Assembly: GCA_965601825.1 (NCBI GenBank)
Contig: OZ271839.1
Coordinates: forward strand, 1,240,001 to 1,304,000
Length of the DNA: 64,000 nucleotides
Source: HXMU1420-13 sp965601825
GTDB taxonomy: Bacteria > Bacteroidota > Rhodothermia > Balneolales > Balneolaceae
Direction of reading: 5' to 3'
The stretch's first letter is position 1. Each line of letters opens with the position of its first letter. The notes below the pieces were generated by a model. It was not told the origin of the DNA, made no database searches, and saw nothing but the letters and a program-made list of their open reading frames with translations. The position numbers and the translations under genes were made by a program. This document shows, piece after piece, positions 8,553 to 18,377 of the stretch.

Positions 8553-9661
8553 TAATTCAATCGGGATTTTGCGAGTTCTAAAATTTCAGTTGCTATGGTT
8601 TTTGCTGCATCCGGTTTTGCAAGTGCTAGAGCAGCTTTATTCATTTCTTTCAATTTCTTTTGATCAGTGATCAAGCTTCTTACCAATTCGGCGATTGCAT
8701 CAACAGCCTCACTATCTTTGATCAGTTGTGATGCTCCGGCATCTACCATAGCTTGTGCATTTTGTGTTTGATGATCACCTGCAACATTTGGCGAAGGAAT
8801 CAAAACACTTGGCATTCCAATAAGCATGAATTCACTGCATGAGCTTGCACCGGCGCGACTAATCACTAAATCAGCTGCCGCATAAGCTTCAGGCATAGAA
8901 TAGATAAACTCTGTTAGTCTTAAGTTTGGATAAGCTGATTCATCAATTTCAGCTTTCAAAGCATCTACATATCGAGAGCCACATTGCCAGATAATTTGAA
9001 GCCCTTCTTCATTGTGGAGTTCATCTAAGTTTTCTTTGATGGCCTCGTTAATGGTTTTAGCACCACCGCTTCCTCCCATGATTAAAAGCACGGGTTTGGA
9101 CTCATCAAACCCAAAGGCGTCTAAACCAGTATTCATTTCAACTTGAGCAAGTGAACTTCTTGTTGGATTGCCTGTAATCTGAGTTTTTGATGCAGGAAGG
9201 AAGTTGTCAGCTTCTTCGAATGCGGTAAAGATTTTGAATGCAAATTTAGCTAATAACCGATTAGTTATACCAGGGAAACTGTTTTGTTCCTGTATAACAA
9301 TTGGGATTGATTTCTTTCCTGCAACCCAGCCAACCGGACCAGCAACATATCCACCACAAGAAACTACAACATCTGGTTTAAATCGATTTAGAATTCCAAA
9401 GCTTTGAGTAAGTGCTGTGATCAGCTTAATTGGGAACATCAAATTTTTAGCTGTTAATCGACGATGGAATCCACTGATCCAAACATTTGCAATATCATAA
9501 CCTGCCTTAGGAACAGCTTTCCATTCCATGTGATCTTTGGTTCCTACAAACTGAATTTCAGTTTCTGAGTTCTGAGCTTTGAGTGCATCAGCAATGGCAA
9601 TCGCTGGATAAACATGTCCGCCAGTTCCACCGGCAGCAATTAAAATTCTTGGATTATGCAT
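8552..9661 (-). CDS. murG: UDP-N-acetylglucosamine transferase MurG
   Basis: Transfers GlcNAc to lipid I to make lipid II at the inner face of the cytoplasmic membrane. The 369 residues have the GT28 glycine loop GGTGGHVYPA (11-20), the second G loop MGGSGGAKTIN near 190, and the donor-binding ISRAGASSCSE block near 265. The gene overlaps the end of ftsW by 8 bases. Typical MurG length. Confidence 0.98.
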   Translation of the reverse strand: MHNPRILIAAGGTGGHVYPAIAIADALKAQNSETEIQFVGTKDHMEWKAVPKAGYDIANVWISGFHRRLTAKNLMFPIKLITALTQSFGILNRFKPDVVVSCGGYVAGPVGWVAGKKSIPIVIQEQNSFPGITNRLLAKFAFKIFTAFEEADNFLPASKTQITGNPTRSSLAQVEMNTGLDAFGFDESKPVLLIMGGSGGAKTINEAIKENLDELHNEEGLQIIWQCGSRYVDALKAEIDESAYPNLRLTEFIYSMPEAYAAADLVISRAGASSCSEFMLIGMPSVLIPSPNVAGDHQTQNAQAMVDAGASQLIKDSEAVDAIAELVRSLITDQKKLKEMNKAALALAKPDAAKTIATEILELAKSRLN

Positions 9662-10841
9662 AAAAGGGCCTCCTTTCTTGACTATGTTTTGAGATGTTGA
9701 GCAGTATGCCCACCATCAAGCCAGCAAAAAGCATGTTTGTTCCACCATAACTCACAAAAGGCATGGGGAGACCCGTAACTGGTAGCAATCCACTTGCTAC
9801 ACTTGCATTCACAAAACCATAAAGGACGATTGTTAATGTACAACCTATAGCTAGAAGAGCACCAAGAGTGTCTTCTGCTTTTCGAGCAATGAAGACAACT
9901 CCTCGAATCAAAATGAGGCTAAAAATTACAATTAAACTCATCGCTCCAAAGATTCCATATTCTTCGGCAATGATGGCGAAAATGAAATCATTGTAAGGTG
10001 CAGGGAGGAAGTCACGTTGTGTACTTTTCCCTATTCCAACTCCAAAGATTTCTCCTTTTGCAATTGCGATATGAGCCTGTTGCGCCTGATATCCACTTCC
10101 AGTTAAAAACTCCTGGGTTTCGATATTCTTAATTTGTCCAAGATATTGTTCAATCCGGTCCTGTCGATTTGAAGATTGATTCAATAATAGCATTCCACCT
10201 AGTAAAGCGACTGCTATCATAGAACCCATTTGAATGACGCTTACACGACCGATGAACATCATCACCAAACAAATTCCCATTAATATTCCGGCGGAACTGA
10301 AGTCTTCGATTCCAATAAGTCCACAAGTTAATGTCACCCATATCATGATTGGGAGAAAGGATTTTTTGAAATCTTTGACGTATTCCTGTTTCTCGCTTAG
10401 CAGAACACTTACATGAAGCAGGAGGGCAACGGTTGCAACTGTGGAAGGTTGGAAACTAAATCCACCAACATTTAGCCAACGTTTTGCACCGAATTGCTCG
10501 GTTCCGAATATCAGTACTGCAACTAGTAAAAGCAGGCTGAGCATCATCCCAACCCGGGAAAACTTGGCAAGAGTGTGATAATTGATTTTGGAAACAATCA
10601 ACATCACAAAGAATGCTATACCCAGTTTTACAACATGTCGGATCACTAAAGCAAAGGCAGAAGTGTCATTCGATTCTGCAAAAAATGCGATAGATGAATA
10701 GACTGCTAAAATTCCAAATATCATTAGCATGATAATGGCCATAAGCAGTATTCGGTCGCTTCCTTGCTTACCGGAATCGATATCCTCTGGACTTGTACCA
10801 AGTACGTTTGAAAGTTTGCTATGTGGACTCGTATAGATCAT
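9654..10841 (-). CDS. ftsW: lipid II polymerase FtsW (SEDS family)
   Basis: Septal peptidoglycan glycosyltransferase of the SEDS family, partner of FtsI. The 395 residues form about ten membrane segments after a cytoplasmic N-terminal tail of about 30 residues. SEDS signatures visible include GAKRWLNVGGFSFQPS (about 118-133) and the C-terminal GLPMPFVSYGGTNM. It lies between murD and murG as in most dcw clusters. Upstream is an 88-base spacer with periodic repeats, the longest non-coding join inside the operon. Confidence 0.96.
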   Translation of the reverse strand: MIYTSPHSKLSNVLGTSPEDIDSGKQGSDRILLMAIIMLMIFGILAVYSSIAFFAESNDTSAFALVIRHVVKLGIAFFVMLIVSKINYHTLAKFSRVGMMLSLLLLVAVLIFGTEQFGAKRWLNVGGFSFQPSTVATVALLLHVSVLLSEKQEYVKDFKKSFLPIMIWVTLTCGLIGIEDFSSAGILMGICLVMMFIGRVSVIQMGSMIAVALLGGMLLLNQSSNRQDRIEQYLGQIKNIETQEFLTGSGYQAQQAHIAIAKGEIFGVGIGKSTQRDFLPAPYNDFIFAIIAEEYGIFGAMSLIVIFSLILIRGVVFIARKAEDTLGALLAIGCTLTIVLYGFVNASVASGLLPVTGLPMPFVSYGGTNMLFAGLMVGILLNISKHSQERRPFYA

Positions 10842-10855
10842 TTCTTGAGTGACTC

Positions 10856-10940
10856 AGTTACAAAGTACTCGAGTAACAAAGTCATTGACTTTGCCCCTAT
10901 GTAACTTTGGTTCTTTGTCACTTTGTTGCTCATAACTTTG
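10856..10940. repeat. 16-bp periodic short repeat array between murD and ftsW
   Basis: Six copies of one hexamer occur in two orientations: CAAAGT at 10861 and 10877, then its reverse complement ACTTTG at 10888, 10904, 10920 and 10935. Spacing is 16, 11, 16, 16 and 15 bases. CAAAGT(10877-10882) with ACTTTG(10888-10893) forms a small hairpin. The last copy runs into the final codons of murD. Function unknown: it may be a simple-repeat spacer or a protein-binding array. Confidence 0.7.
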
Positions 10941-12285
10941 CGACTTCTTCTTTGAATACTTTGCCACGATGTTCATAATCTTCAAACATATCGAAGGAAG
11001 AACAGGCAGGACTCAATAGCACCACTTCACCTCGTTTTGCACCTTTTTTCGCGATCCTTACTGCTTGGCGCATATCTTCAGCTTTATGGAAGTTTGGTAC
11101 ACTATTTTCGAGTGCTTTTTCAATTTTGTCTTTGGATTCACCGATCGCGATGATAGTGTGAACTCTATCTCTAAGCAGGAAATTGAGTTCTGAGTAATCG
11201 TTTCCTTTATCTCTACCACCTAGAATTAAGGTCACAGGAACATGGAAGCTATCAAGAGCAAACCAAACTGCATTTACATTGGTCGCTTTACTATCATTGA
11301 TATATTTCACGCCATCAACAATTCGAGCAAGCTCTAGACGGTGCTCAACTCCTGTAAAGGATTTTAAACTTTCTCGTATGATGTCATTTTTGATTTCCCC
11401 TGCACGTGCTGCTAAAGCTGCTGCCATACCATTTTGCAAATTGTGGTTGCCGGGTAAGCCGAGATCATGAATGGGCATGAGTGATTCCTCGATATTGTTA
11501 AATCTGAAGATGATGTGATCGTTTCGGATAAAAGCACCCTCCGGGACTTCGTTTTTCGATGAAAAACCCCAGAGCTGCGGGTGACTTTTTATTTTCTGTA
11601 GTGATTCGACATGCTCTTTTATAAGAGGATCGTCGTAATTGTAGATGAAATAATTTTCTTTGGTCTGATTCTCTGTAATCCTGAATTTTGAGGCAGCATA
11701 TTTCTCCATGCTGTTTTCATATCGATCCAGATGATCAGGAGTGATGTTTAATAGAACACTAACATCCGGTTTAAATGTGTGGATGTGATCCAATTGAAAA
11801 CTACTTACCTCTAAAATATGTGGTCCTTTTGCAGACAGCACTTTTTCAGAAAATGCATAACCAATATTGCCGGCTAATGAAAAATCAGCTTTCCCTGACT
11901 TCCAGATATGAGCTAGCCAACTAGTAACTGTAGTTTTTCCATTACTTCCTGTAGTTGCTATAATCTTTTGATCAGAAAACCAGCAAGCCACTTCAATTTC
12001 TGAATAAACAGGGGTGTTATTCGCAAGATGGTGTTGGATAATTGGTGCTTCAGTTGGAACTCCGGGACTCACAACTACAAAATCAGCTGTTTTCGCTCGA
12101 TCTGAGTGACCATTCTCCTCAAATTCAATTTCGGCTGAAGTCAGTTTTGATTGGAAATTGTTTTCAATTGCTCCAAAATCAGAAACAAAAACGTTAGCAC
12201 CTTTTTGATGAAGAAGTATAGCTGCCGCAACACCACTTCTGGCAGCCCCAATCACGGTGATATGTTTACCTTGAACTTCGATCAT
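10930..12285 (-). CDS. murD: UDP-N-acetylmuramoylalanine--D-glutamate ligase MurD
   Basis: Adds D-glutamate to UDP-MurNAc-L-Ala in the cytoplasm. The 451 residues show the N-terminal dinucleotide-like VIGAARSGVA (11-20), the Mur-ligase P-loop TTGSNGKTTV (111-120) and the C-terminal SPACSSFDMFEDYEHRG block (residues about 425-441), which is characteristic of MurD. The start overlaps the mraY stop by 4 bases. The last codons and stop lie within the periodic repeat of the following spacer. Confidence 0.97.
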   Translation of the reverse strand: MIEVQGKHITVIGAARSGVAAAILLHQKGANVFVSDFGAIENNFQSKLTSAEIEFEENGHSDRAKTADFVVVSPGVPTEAPIIQHHLANNTPVYSEIEVACWFSDQKIIATTGSNGKTTVTSWLAHIWKSGKADFSLAGNIGYAFSEKVLSAKGPHILEVSSFQLDHIHTFKPDVSVLLNITPDHLDRYENSMEKYAASKFRITENQTKENYFIYNYDDPLIKEHVESLQKIKSHPQLWGFSSKNEVPEGAFIRNDHIIFRFNNIEESLMPIHDLGLPGNHNLQNGMAAALAARAGEIKNDIIRESLKSFTGVEHRLELARIVDGVKYINDSKATNVNAVWFALDSFHVPVTLILGGRDKGNDYSELNFLLRDRVHTIIAIGESKDKIEKALENSVPNFHKAEDMRQAVRIAKKGAKRGEVVLLSPACSSFDMFEDYEHRGKVFKEEVAKL

Positions 12286-13418
12286 CTGATTTTCAAGGTT
12301 AAGAGGCTGATAAGTCCAAGTAGCACGGTGATAATCCAGAAGCGAACCACGATTTTTTGTTCACTCCAGCCTTTCTTTTCAAAGTGATGATGAATTGGCG
12401 CCATTAAGAATACTCTTCGACCCTCACCATATCTTTTCTTGGTGTATTTGAAATATGTGGTTTGAACAATTACTGAAAGAGTTTCAAAGAAGAACACACC
12501 ACAAATAAATGGAAGAAGTAATTCTTTATGCAGCATTAGTGCTAAGGCACCAAATGCGCCACCTAATGCTAGAGAACCAGTATCTCCCATAAAAACTGAA
12601 GCAGGGTTTGTGTTATACCACAAGAATCCCATACAAGCACCAATCAAGGCGGCGCAGAAAATCGTTAGTTCACCAGCGCCCGGTAAATACATAATGTCCA
12701 GGAAGCCCGAGAAATCAACACGACCAGATACATAGGCAAAGATCGCGAATACAAAACCACAGATAGCTGAAATTCCTGCAGCAAGACCATCTAAACCGTC
12801 TGTTAGATTTGTTGCATTACTTACAGCTGTAATTACAAAAATTGCAACAGGTAGATAAATTGCCCAACCCCATTCATCACCAAAAAAGGCGTAGTCAATA
12901 TTTAAATGCGCGGCAAATGGAACAGTTGAAAGTGTATTGAAAGACTCAAACTCTGGATGGTAGTAAAGAACTAATCCTAAAATTAGACCGACAGTAACCT
13001 GACCAGCAATTTTAAAACGGCCTGCAAGTCCGCTCTTATCCTTTTTAACAACTTTGATGTAATCATCAACAAATCCGACAACACCAAGAGAGAACATCAC
13101 AAAGAAAATCAGCCAACCATAAATGCTGTCCATTCTGACAAATAATATGGTTGGAATAAGAGTGGCTAATAGAATTATAACACCACCCATAGATGGAGTG
13201 CCAACTTTCTGGTGATGATGATCAAGGCCAATATCTTCACGAATAACTTCCTTAAGCTGCATATTACTCAGCCATTTTATAATTCTTCGCCCGATAAAAA
13301 GACTTATCAGCAATGAAAAAACAGCTGCAAGTGCAGTTCTGGTTGAAATAAATGCCATGGCTGTAGCGCCAGGGAACTCATACATTCGTTCTAACCAATC
13401 AAATAATTCGTAAAGCAT
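12282..13418 (-). CDS. mraY: phospho-N-acetylmuramoyl-pentapeptide-transferase MraY
   Basis: Integral membrane enzyme that joins phospho-MurNAc-pentapeptide to undecaprenyl phosphate, giving lipid I. The 378 residues form about ten membrane helices. Visible motifs are HHHQKVGTPSMGG (67-79), the Mg-binding DDYIK (118-122), NLTDGLDGLAAG near 205 and the APIHHHFEKKGW histidine motif near 340. It follows murE directly with a one-base overlap; murF, which usually lies between them, is absent. Confidence 0.98.
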   Translation of the reverse strand: MLYELFDWLERMYEFPGATAMAFISTRTALAAVFSLLISLFIGRRIIKWLSNMQLKEVIREDIGLDHHHQKVGTPSMGGVIILLATLIPTILFVRMDSIYGWLIFFVMFSLGVVGFVDDYIKVVKKDKSGLAGRFKIAGQVTVGLILGLVLYYHPEFESFNTLSTVPFAAHLNIDYAFFGDEWGWAIYLPVAIFVITAVSNATNLTDGLDGLAAGISAICGFVFAIFAYVSGRVDFSGFLDIMYLPGAGELTIFCAALIGACMGFLWYNTNPASVFMGDTGSLALGGAFGALALMLHKELLLPFICGVFFFETLSVIVQTTYFKYTKKRYGEGRRVFLMAPIHHHFEKKGWSEQKIVVRFWIITVLLGLISLLTLKIR

Positions 13419-14878
13419 CAGTGGACCTCCTTTTTTAGTTGCAATGCCGCTTCTGCGATTTCATAATCGTTGAAGGGATGCTTGGTTCCACGGATATCCT
13501 GATAATCTTCGTGACCTTTACCGGCAATCAGTACAATATCTTTCGCAGATGCATTGTCTACCGAAATTTCGATTGCTTTCTTTCGATCTGGCTCTACAAT
13601 TACATTTTCTGTTTGATCAAATCCTTTCATTATGTCGTCAATAATCAAATCAGGGTTTTCAAACCTTGGATTATCACTTGTTACGACTATTTGATCTGCA
13701 TATTTAGCCGTAGCTTGTGCCATTTCGGGCCGCTTTGTTGGGTCTCGATCCCCACCTGCACCGAATACGCAATGAAGTCTGCTCTCCTTAAACTTCAAAT
13801 TGAATAGTGTGGCTAATACATTTTGAAGTGCATCTGGCGTATGAGCATAATCCACAATTACTTTAGGTAGTTCACCATTTTCAACTACAACAGTTTCCAT
13901 TCGCCCGGAAGCACCGCTAGAAGTATTCAAAGCTTTTGCAGCATCAAGAGCAGGAATATTCAGTGACTTACAGATCAGGAAAGCTTGTGCTACGTTGTAT
14001 GCGTTGAAATCACCAACAAGCGGTGATTGAATATTAACGCCATCTACTAATAAAGAAAGACCATCAGAAGTATTTTGTAAGATGTGATTGTGATCTGTCT
14101 TAAAACTAAATTCATTAATTGCTGCTTTAGAGTCCTGAACCATGAAATGGCCGCGAACATCATCAACATTTACAATGGCTGTTGAACCTTTCGGTTGATG
14201 ATCAAAAAGTAGCTTTTTGGCCTCCGCGTATTCATCTACAGTGTTATGATAGTCTAAATGGTCATGACTAAGGTTGGTAAAAGCCGTGACACTAAAATCA
14301 AATCCATTTACTCGTTCCTGAGATAGTGCATGTGATGAAACTTCCATAATCAGGAACTCTGAACCTGCCCTAACCATTGCTTTCATATCATTTGCAAGCT
14401 CAATTGGATCACTGGTAGTAAGTGAACTATCAATTTCTTCTTCTAAGATTCGTTTAGAAACGGTTCCTAATAAAGAGGCTTTCTTTCCGACCTTGCAAAG
14501 TACCTGATATACTAAGGTTGCAACAGTAGTTTTTCCATTTGTGCCGGTAATGCCAACAATTTTTAATTCTTTAGCTGGATTACCTGCAAATGCCTGAGCA
14601 ATTTTACCAAGAATAGCTCTTGTACTTTCAACCTCCATCACACAAACGCCGGGAGCATCAGTATAAAAGGATTCTTCACAGATCAGAACACTTGCTCCCC
14701 GTGCAATGGCATCTTCTAAGAACATATGGCCATCTACTTCAGTACCTCGAATTGCGATGAATACACAGCCTTCGTTCACCTGTCGAGAATCTTGATGAAT
14801 TCCGGTCAGCTCCACCTTCAACTTTTGGTTGGTAACATCCAGTGGATTAACAAGCGCTATGAGTTCTTTTAATTGCAA
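13418..14878 (-). CDS. murE: UDP-MurNAc-tripeptide synthetase MurE
   Basis: Adds the third residue of the stem peptide. The 486 residues contain the Mur-ligase P-loop TGTNGKTTVA (111-120) and, near residue 404, SDNPRFENP. In MurE the DNPR motif recognises meso-diaminopimelate, so this cell wall is predicted to be of the meso-DAP type. The gene abuts ftsI with no gap and overlaps mraY by one base. Confidence 0.97.
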   Translation of the reverse strand: MQLKELIALVNPLDVTNQKLKVELTGIHQDSRQVNEGCVFIAIRGTEVDGHMFLEDAIARGASVLICEESFYTDAPGVCVMEVESTRAILGKIAQAFAGNPAKELKIVGITGTNGKTTVATLVYQVLCKVGKKASLLGTVSKRILEEEIDSSLTTSDPIELANDMKAMVRAGSEFLIMEVSSHALSQERVNGFDFSVTAFTNLSHDHLDYHNTVDEYAEAKKLLFDHQPKGSTAIVNVDDVRGHFMVQDSKAAINEFSFKTDHNHILQNTSDGLSLLVDGVNIQSPLVGDFNAYNVAQAFLICKSLNIPALDAAKALNTSSGASGRMETVVVENGELPKVIVDYAHTPDALQNVLATLFNLKFKESRLHCVFGAGGDRDPTKRPEMAQATAKYADQIVVTSDNPRFENPDLIIDDIMKGFDQTENVIVEPDRKKAIEISVDNASAKDIVLIAGKGHEDYQDIRGTKHPFNDYEIAEAALQLKKEVH

Positions 14879-17029
14879 TTAATTGTTGAGATTAGCTAGA
14901 GTTCGTGTTTCTAAAGACCGTGCTTTTCCTCGAATTGTGATTTTTCCACCAATTCTCATCACTTCATTTTTTCGAGGGAACTGAGCGAATACAGTTCCTG
15001 ATCCAATTCGTTCGACGTCAAAACCAAGAGCTGAAAGAGTGTTGCTTGCATTACGCATACTCATTCCTGATACATCTGGAATTCGATTATAACCTTCTCT
15101 AAGTGTTGTATCAGGTGGGGCAACATCAGATAGAGTAACTTGGATATCTGATATTGAGATGAGAGTATCAAGAGCTGATGGATACTGAGCAATTACGTTT
15201 CCAAAATCACCTTCGAAATCAATTTCAGTATCTAAAGATTCAAGGAGTAATTCTGATTCCGTTTTAGATAAACCGATAAGATTCGGCATGATTTGATGAT
15301 TCGATACCTCAGCAATCGGTGCTGAAGACTGAAGTTCTTCATCCAGTCCAGAAATACGCTTTGCAACTTGTTTGAAAATAGGTCCGGCTGTATAACCACC
15401 ATATCCTATTGGTTTTGGTTCATCCAACATGATAAAGCACACATATTTTGGATCATCAACAGGGAAGAATCCTGCAAATGATCCTCGATATCTATTGGTG
15501 TATCTGCCATCAACTACTTTTTTTGCAGTTCCTGTTTTTCCACCAATTCGAAGTCCTTCAACCTGTGCGAATTCTCCCGTTCCTGAATCACTAACAACAC
15601 TTTCAAAAATTGGCATTAATCGATCAAGAGTCTTCTTTTTGGCTACACGACGAATTTCTATTGGTTCATGTTCAGCGATTATATTGCCATCATTGTCTTC
15701 GATTTTCTCAATAATGTATGGCCGCATTAGCAAACCATCGTTTGCAAAAGCTGCATAAGCTTGAGTGACTTGAAGAGGAGTACTCAATAGCTCATAACCA
15801 TGTGACATCCATGGTAAACTCACTAAACTCCAATCGTAGGGTTTCGCCATTCTTCCGCTTTCTTCACCGGCAATGTCTACATATGTTGGAGTTCCAAATC
15901 CTAGATTTCGTGCATACTGGTAAAAACGATTGTTATCCATCCGCATAGCAATTTCAGCGGTTGCAATGTTTGAAGAGTGCCGCATAACCTCTTCAAAGTT
16001 TATATCTCCAAGTGGATCATGATCGCGCAGAGTCAATCCATGAATTACAACTTCACCATCTTCCGGTGTTTCAAAGATTTCTTCAAAATCCACAACTCCT
16101 TGTTCCAGTGCTGCAATTGCGGTAACTAGCTTGAAAGTAGAGCCTGGTTCCACCATATCAGATATACCAAAGTTTCTACGATTTTCTGACTCTGATAAAC
16201 CGGGGGTATTTGGATCGAAGGTTGGATAATTAGCTAGCGCAAGAATGGCGCCCGTTTCGGGATCCATAATAATACCGGTAGCATAATTTGCCTGATGCTT
16301 TTCAACACCTGCTTTCAATTCATCTTCAAGAATAGCCTGGATGTATGAATCGATCGTTGTTCGTAGTGTGTAGCCTTCTGTTGGGAGTTTCTTTGGTGCT
16401 CCTACATATTGGAATATTCGATTGAACGGATCTTTTCGGACTTGTTGAACACCATCTTCTCCACTAAGCTCATCATTATAAAAGGCCTCAATTCCGATTC
16501 TGCCATCCATATTGTGATTTACAAATCCCAATGAATGAGCTGCTAGTGAACCAAAAGTGTACTTTCTTTTGAATGTTTCTTCAATAATGACTCCTCGTAT
16601 TCCGAGATTTTGGATTTCGTCTTTTTGAATACCAGTGAGATTTTTAGCAAGTACAACATATCTGGACCTTGATGGGGCTTCATCAATTTTCTGCTTATAG
16701 GTTGTAGTAGACTGATTTGTCACTTCTCCTAATTTCTGAGTCAATTCAGAGATTTGATCCTCAGTTAAACCTGGAACTTTTGGGTCTAAGGCAATTTGAT
16801 AATCAGCAACATTTGTTGCCAAAAGAGTCCCATTTCGGTCATAGATATTGCCACGTTGTGCAGGAATAGGGATTTCATCTAAAGCCTGTTCACTCCAAAG
16901 CTCGCGTAATCCCTCTCCTTCAACATAATTGATGCGAATTAATTGGAAAGCGAGTGCACATGGAATCAGAAATATGAATCCCAATACAATAAACATTCGG
17001 CTCAATATAGAAGTACGATGTTCTGTCAT
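14879..17029 (-). CDS. ftsI: septal penicillin-binding protein FtsI (PBP3) with two PASTA domains
   Basis: Class B transpeptidase that cross-links septal peptidoglycan in the periplasm. The 716 residues comprise a short basic N-terminus, one membrane anchor (about 9-30), a pedestal domain, and the transpeptidase domain with SxxK at Ser297-Lys300, SSN at 352-354 and KTGT at 498-501. Two PASTA domains follow (about 580-640, MPNLIGLSKTESELLLESL; about 650-705, IPDVSGMSMRNASNTL). PASTA tails on FtsI occur in Gram-positives and in Bacteroidota-type bacteria but not in E. coli. The start overlaps ftsL by 4 bases. Confidence 0.97.
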   Translation of the reverse strand: MTEHRTSILSRMFIVLGFIFLIPCALAFQLIRINYVEGEGLRELWSEQALDEIPIPAQRGNIYDRNGTLLATNVADYQIALDPKVPGLTEDQISELTQKLGEVTNQSTTTYKQKIDEAPSRSRYVVLAKNLTGIQKDEIQNLGIRGVIIEETFKRKYTFGSLAAHSLGFVNHNMDGRIGIEAFYNDELSGEDGVQQVRKDPFNRIFQYVGAPKKLPTEGYTLRTTIDSYIQAILEDELKAGVEKHQANYATGIIMDPETGAILALANYPTFDPNTPGLSESENRRNFGISDMVEPGSTFKLVTAIAALEQGVVDFEEIFETPEDGEVVIHGLTLRDHDPLGDINFEEVMRHSSNIATAEIAMRMDNNRFYQYARNLGFGTPTYVDIAGEESGRMAKPYDWSLVSLPWMSHGYELLSTPLQVTQAYAAFANDGLLMRPYIIEKIEDNDGNIIAEHEPIEIRRVAKKKTLDRLMPIFESVVSDSGTGEFAQVEGLRIGGKTGTAKKVVDGRYTNRYRGSFAGFFPVDDPKYVCFIMLDEPKPIGYGGYTAGPIFKQVAKRISGLDEELQSSAPIAEVSNHQIMPNLIGLSKTESELLLESLDTEIDFEGDFGNVIAQYPSALDTLISISDIQVTLSDVAPPDTTLREGYNRIPDVSGMSMRNASNTLSALGFDVERIGSGTVFAQFPRKNEVMRIGGKITIRGKARSLETRTLANLNN

Positions 17030-17442
17030 TCTTCCACCGTAATTGTATAATCTGCAGGGCCACCATTGATGAATCCTGCTTCCTGAGCTTTATCATATAT
17101 TTCAGCAGGTCCAATTAATCGATCATACTGAAGTTTTAACTCATCGTGAGTTTGCCGTGCTTTGTTATACTCATTTTCAAGAGCCTGAACTTCTTGAAGT
17201 AAATTTTGAGTAGCAAAAACATGCGTTAAGTAAGCAAATCCTAAAGCACCCACTATCAAACTAATAAGAATGACCATGCCGGGTTTAATTTTTGGAATTA
17301 CTGCTTTTGGAGTACCCGTTACCTTTTTTGATTTACTTTTTTGCCTATTTGAGGAGGCAGAAGAGGGCGTTATGTCAGGTTTTGGGACTTTTCGGAGGTT
17401 AGGCTGTACTTCTCTACGCTTTAGCGGGGATTGCACCATCAT
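17026..17442 (-). CDS. ftsL: FtsL-like cell division protein
   Basis: A 138-residue bitopic protein: a basic proline-rich cytoplasmic tail of about 50 residues, one transmembrane helix (about 54-71, GMVILISLIVGALGFAYL) and a periplasmic coiled coil (about 77-110, heptad Leu pattern). FtsL proteins are too short and variable for motif-based identity; the topology and the position between rsmH and ftsI make the call. It overlaps both neighbours by 4 bases. FtsL bridges FtsQ and the FtsWI synthase. Confidence 0.85.
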   Translation of the reverse strand: MMVQSPLKRREVQPNLRKVPKPDITPSSASSNRQKSKSKKVTGTPKAVIPKIKPGMVILISLIVGALGFAYLTHVFATQNLLQEVQALENEYNKARQTHDELKLQYDRLIGPAEIYDKAQEAGFINGGPADYTITVEE

Positions 17443-18377
17443 GAGCCGCCTCCATTTATCTTTTCAGCAACTCGAAGTTTAGCACTTCGAGCAGCAGGGT
17501 TGTGGGCAACTTCGTGTGGGGAAGGGGTGATCACTTGACGATTAATCAAGCGAAATGGGGACAAATCGTTGCCATAAAAGTCTTTTTCGACCTTGCCGGA
17601 AAAATTCCCGGACTTTAAAAATCGTTTTACTAATCTATCTTCCAATGAATGATAGGACATGATCACTAATCTGCCACCAACCTTTAGTACTTCTAAAGAT
17701 TGAGTGAGTACATCCTTTAAAACTTCTAACTCTTGATTTACTTCTATCCGAATAGCCTGAAAAACTCTAGCAAGAGTTTTTACTAAGAACTTTTGATTTA
17801 CAACCTCAGTAATCGCTTTTCGAAGTTCACCAGTAGTCTCAATTGGACGTGATTCAATAATTGCTTTAGCGATTTTGCGACTTGCTTTCTCCTCGCCATA
17901 ATGGAAAATGATATCACGTAGCTCTTCGTATTCGTAGTTATTAACCACTTCATAGGCAGTCAATCGCGTCATATTACCCATTCGCATATCAAGTGGGCCA
18001 TCTTCTTGAAAACTGAAGCCACGCTCACCTTCTTTTATTTGATGGGTGGATACACCCAAATCCAAAAGGATTCCGGCTACCTGACCATTGTTAGGGGGAG
18101 GTAGAAGTGTAGTCAGGTATCCGAAGTTTCCTTTTAAAATTGAAAATCGCTCATCGTCACCGATATATGCTGTCGCTGCAGAAATAGCTTCGTCATCCTG
18201 ATCAATAGAAAAGAGTTGTCCCTCAGGTCCAAGATGGTTCAAAATCTCTTTAGAGTGCCCACCGCCGCCAAGAGTGCCATCTATATAAATACCATTTGGA
18301 TCGGTAATCAATCCATCCATGCACTCCGAAAGCATTACAGGGATATGCTGATGATATGAAGTCATATTAATCAGCAT
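17439..18377 (-). CDS. rsmH: 16S rRNA m4C1402 methyltransferase RsmH (MraW)
   Basis: SAM-dependent N4-methyltransferase for C1402 of 16S rRNA. The 312 residues have the N-terminal HIPVMLSECMDGL block, the SAM loop DGTLGGGGHS (34-43), the GILLDLGVSTHQI block and the C-terminal VIMSYHSLEDRLVKRF motif. Length is typical. It overlaps the end of mraZ by 11 bases and ftsL by 4. As in most bacteria it is the second gene of the dcw operon. Confidence 0.98.
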   Translation of the reverse strand: MLINMTSYHQHIPVMLSECMDGLITDPNGIYIDGTLGGGGHSKEILNHLGPEGQLFSIDQDDEAISAATAYIGDDERFSILKGNFGYLTTLLPPPNNGQVAGILLDLGVSTHQIKEGERGFSFQEDGPLDMRMGNMTRLTAYEVVNNYEYEELRDIIFHYGEEKASRKIAKAIIESRPIETTGELRKAITEVVNQKFLVKTLARVFQAIRIEVNQELEVLKDVLTQSLEVLKVGGRLVIMSYHSLEDRLVKRFLKSGNFSGKVEKDFYGNDLSPFRLINRQVITPSPHEVAHNPAARSAKLRVAEKINGGGS

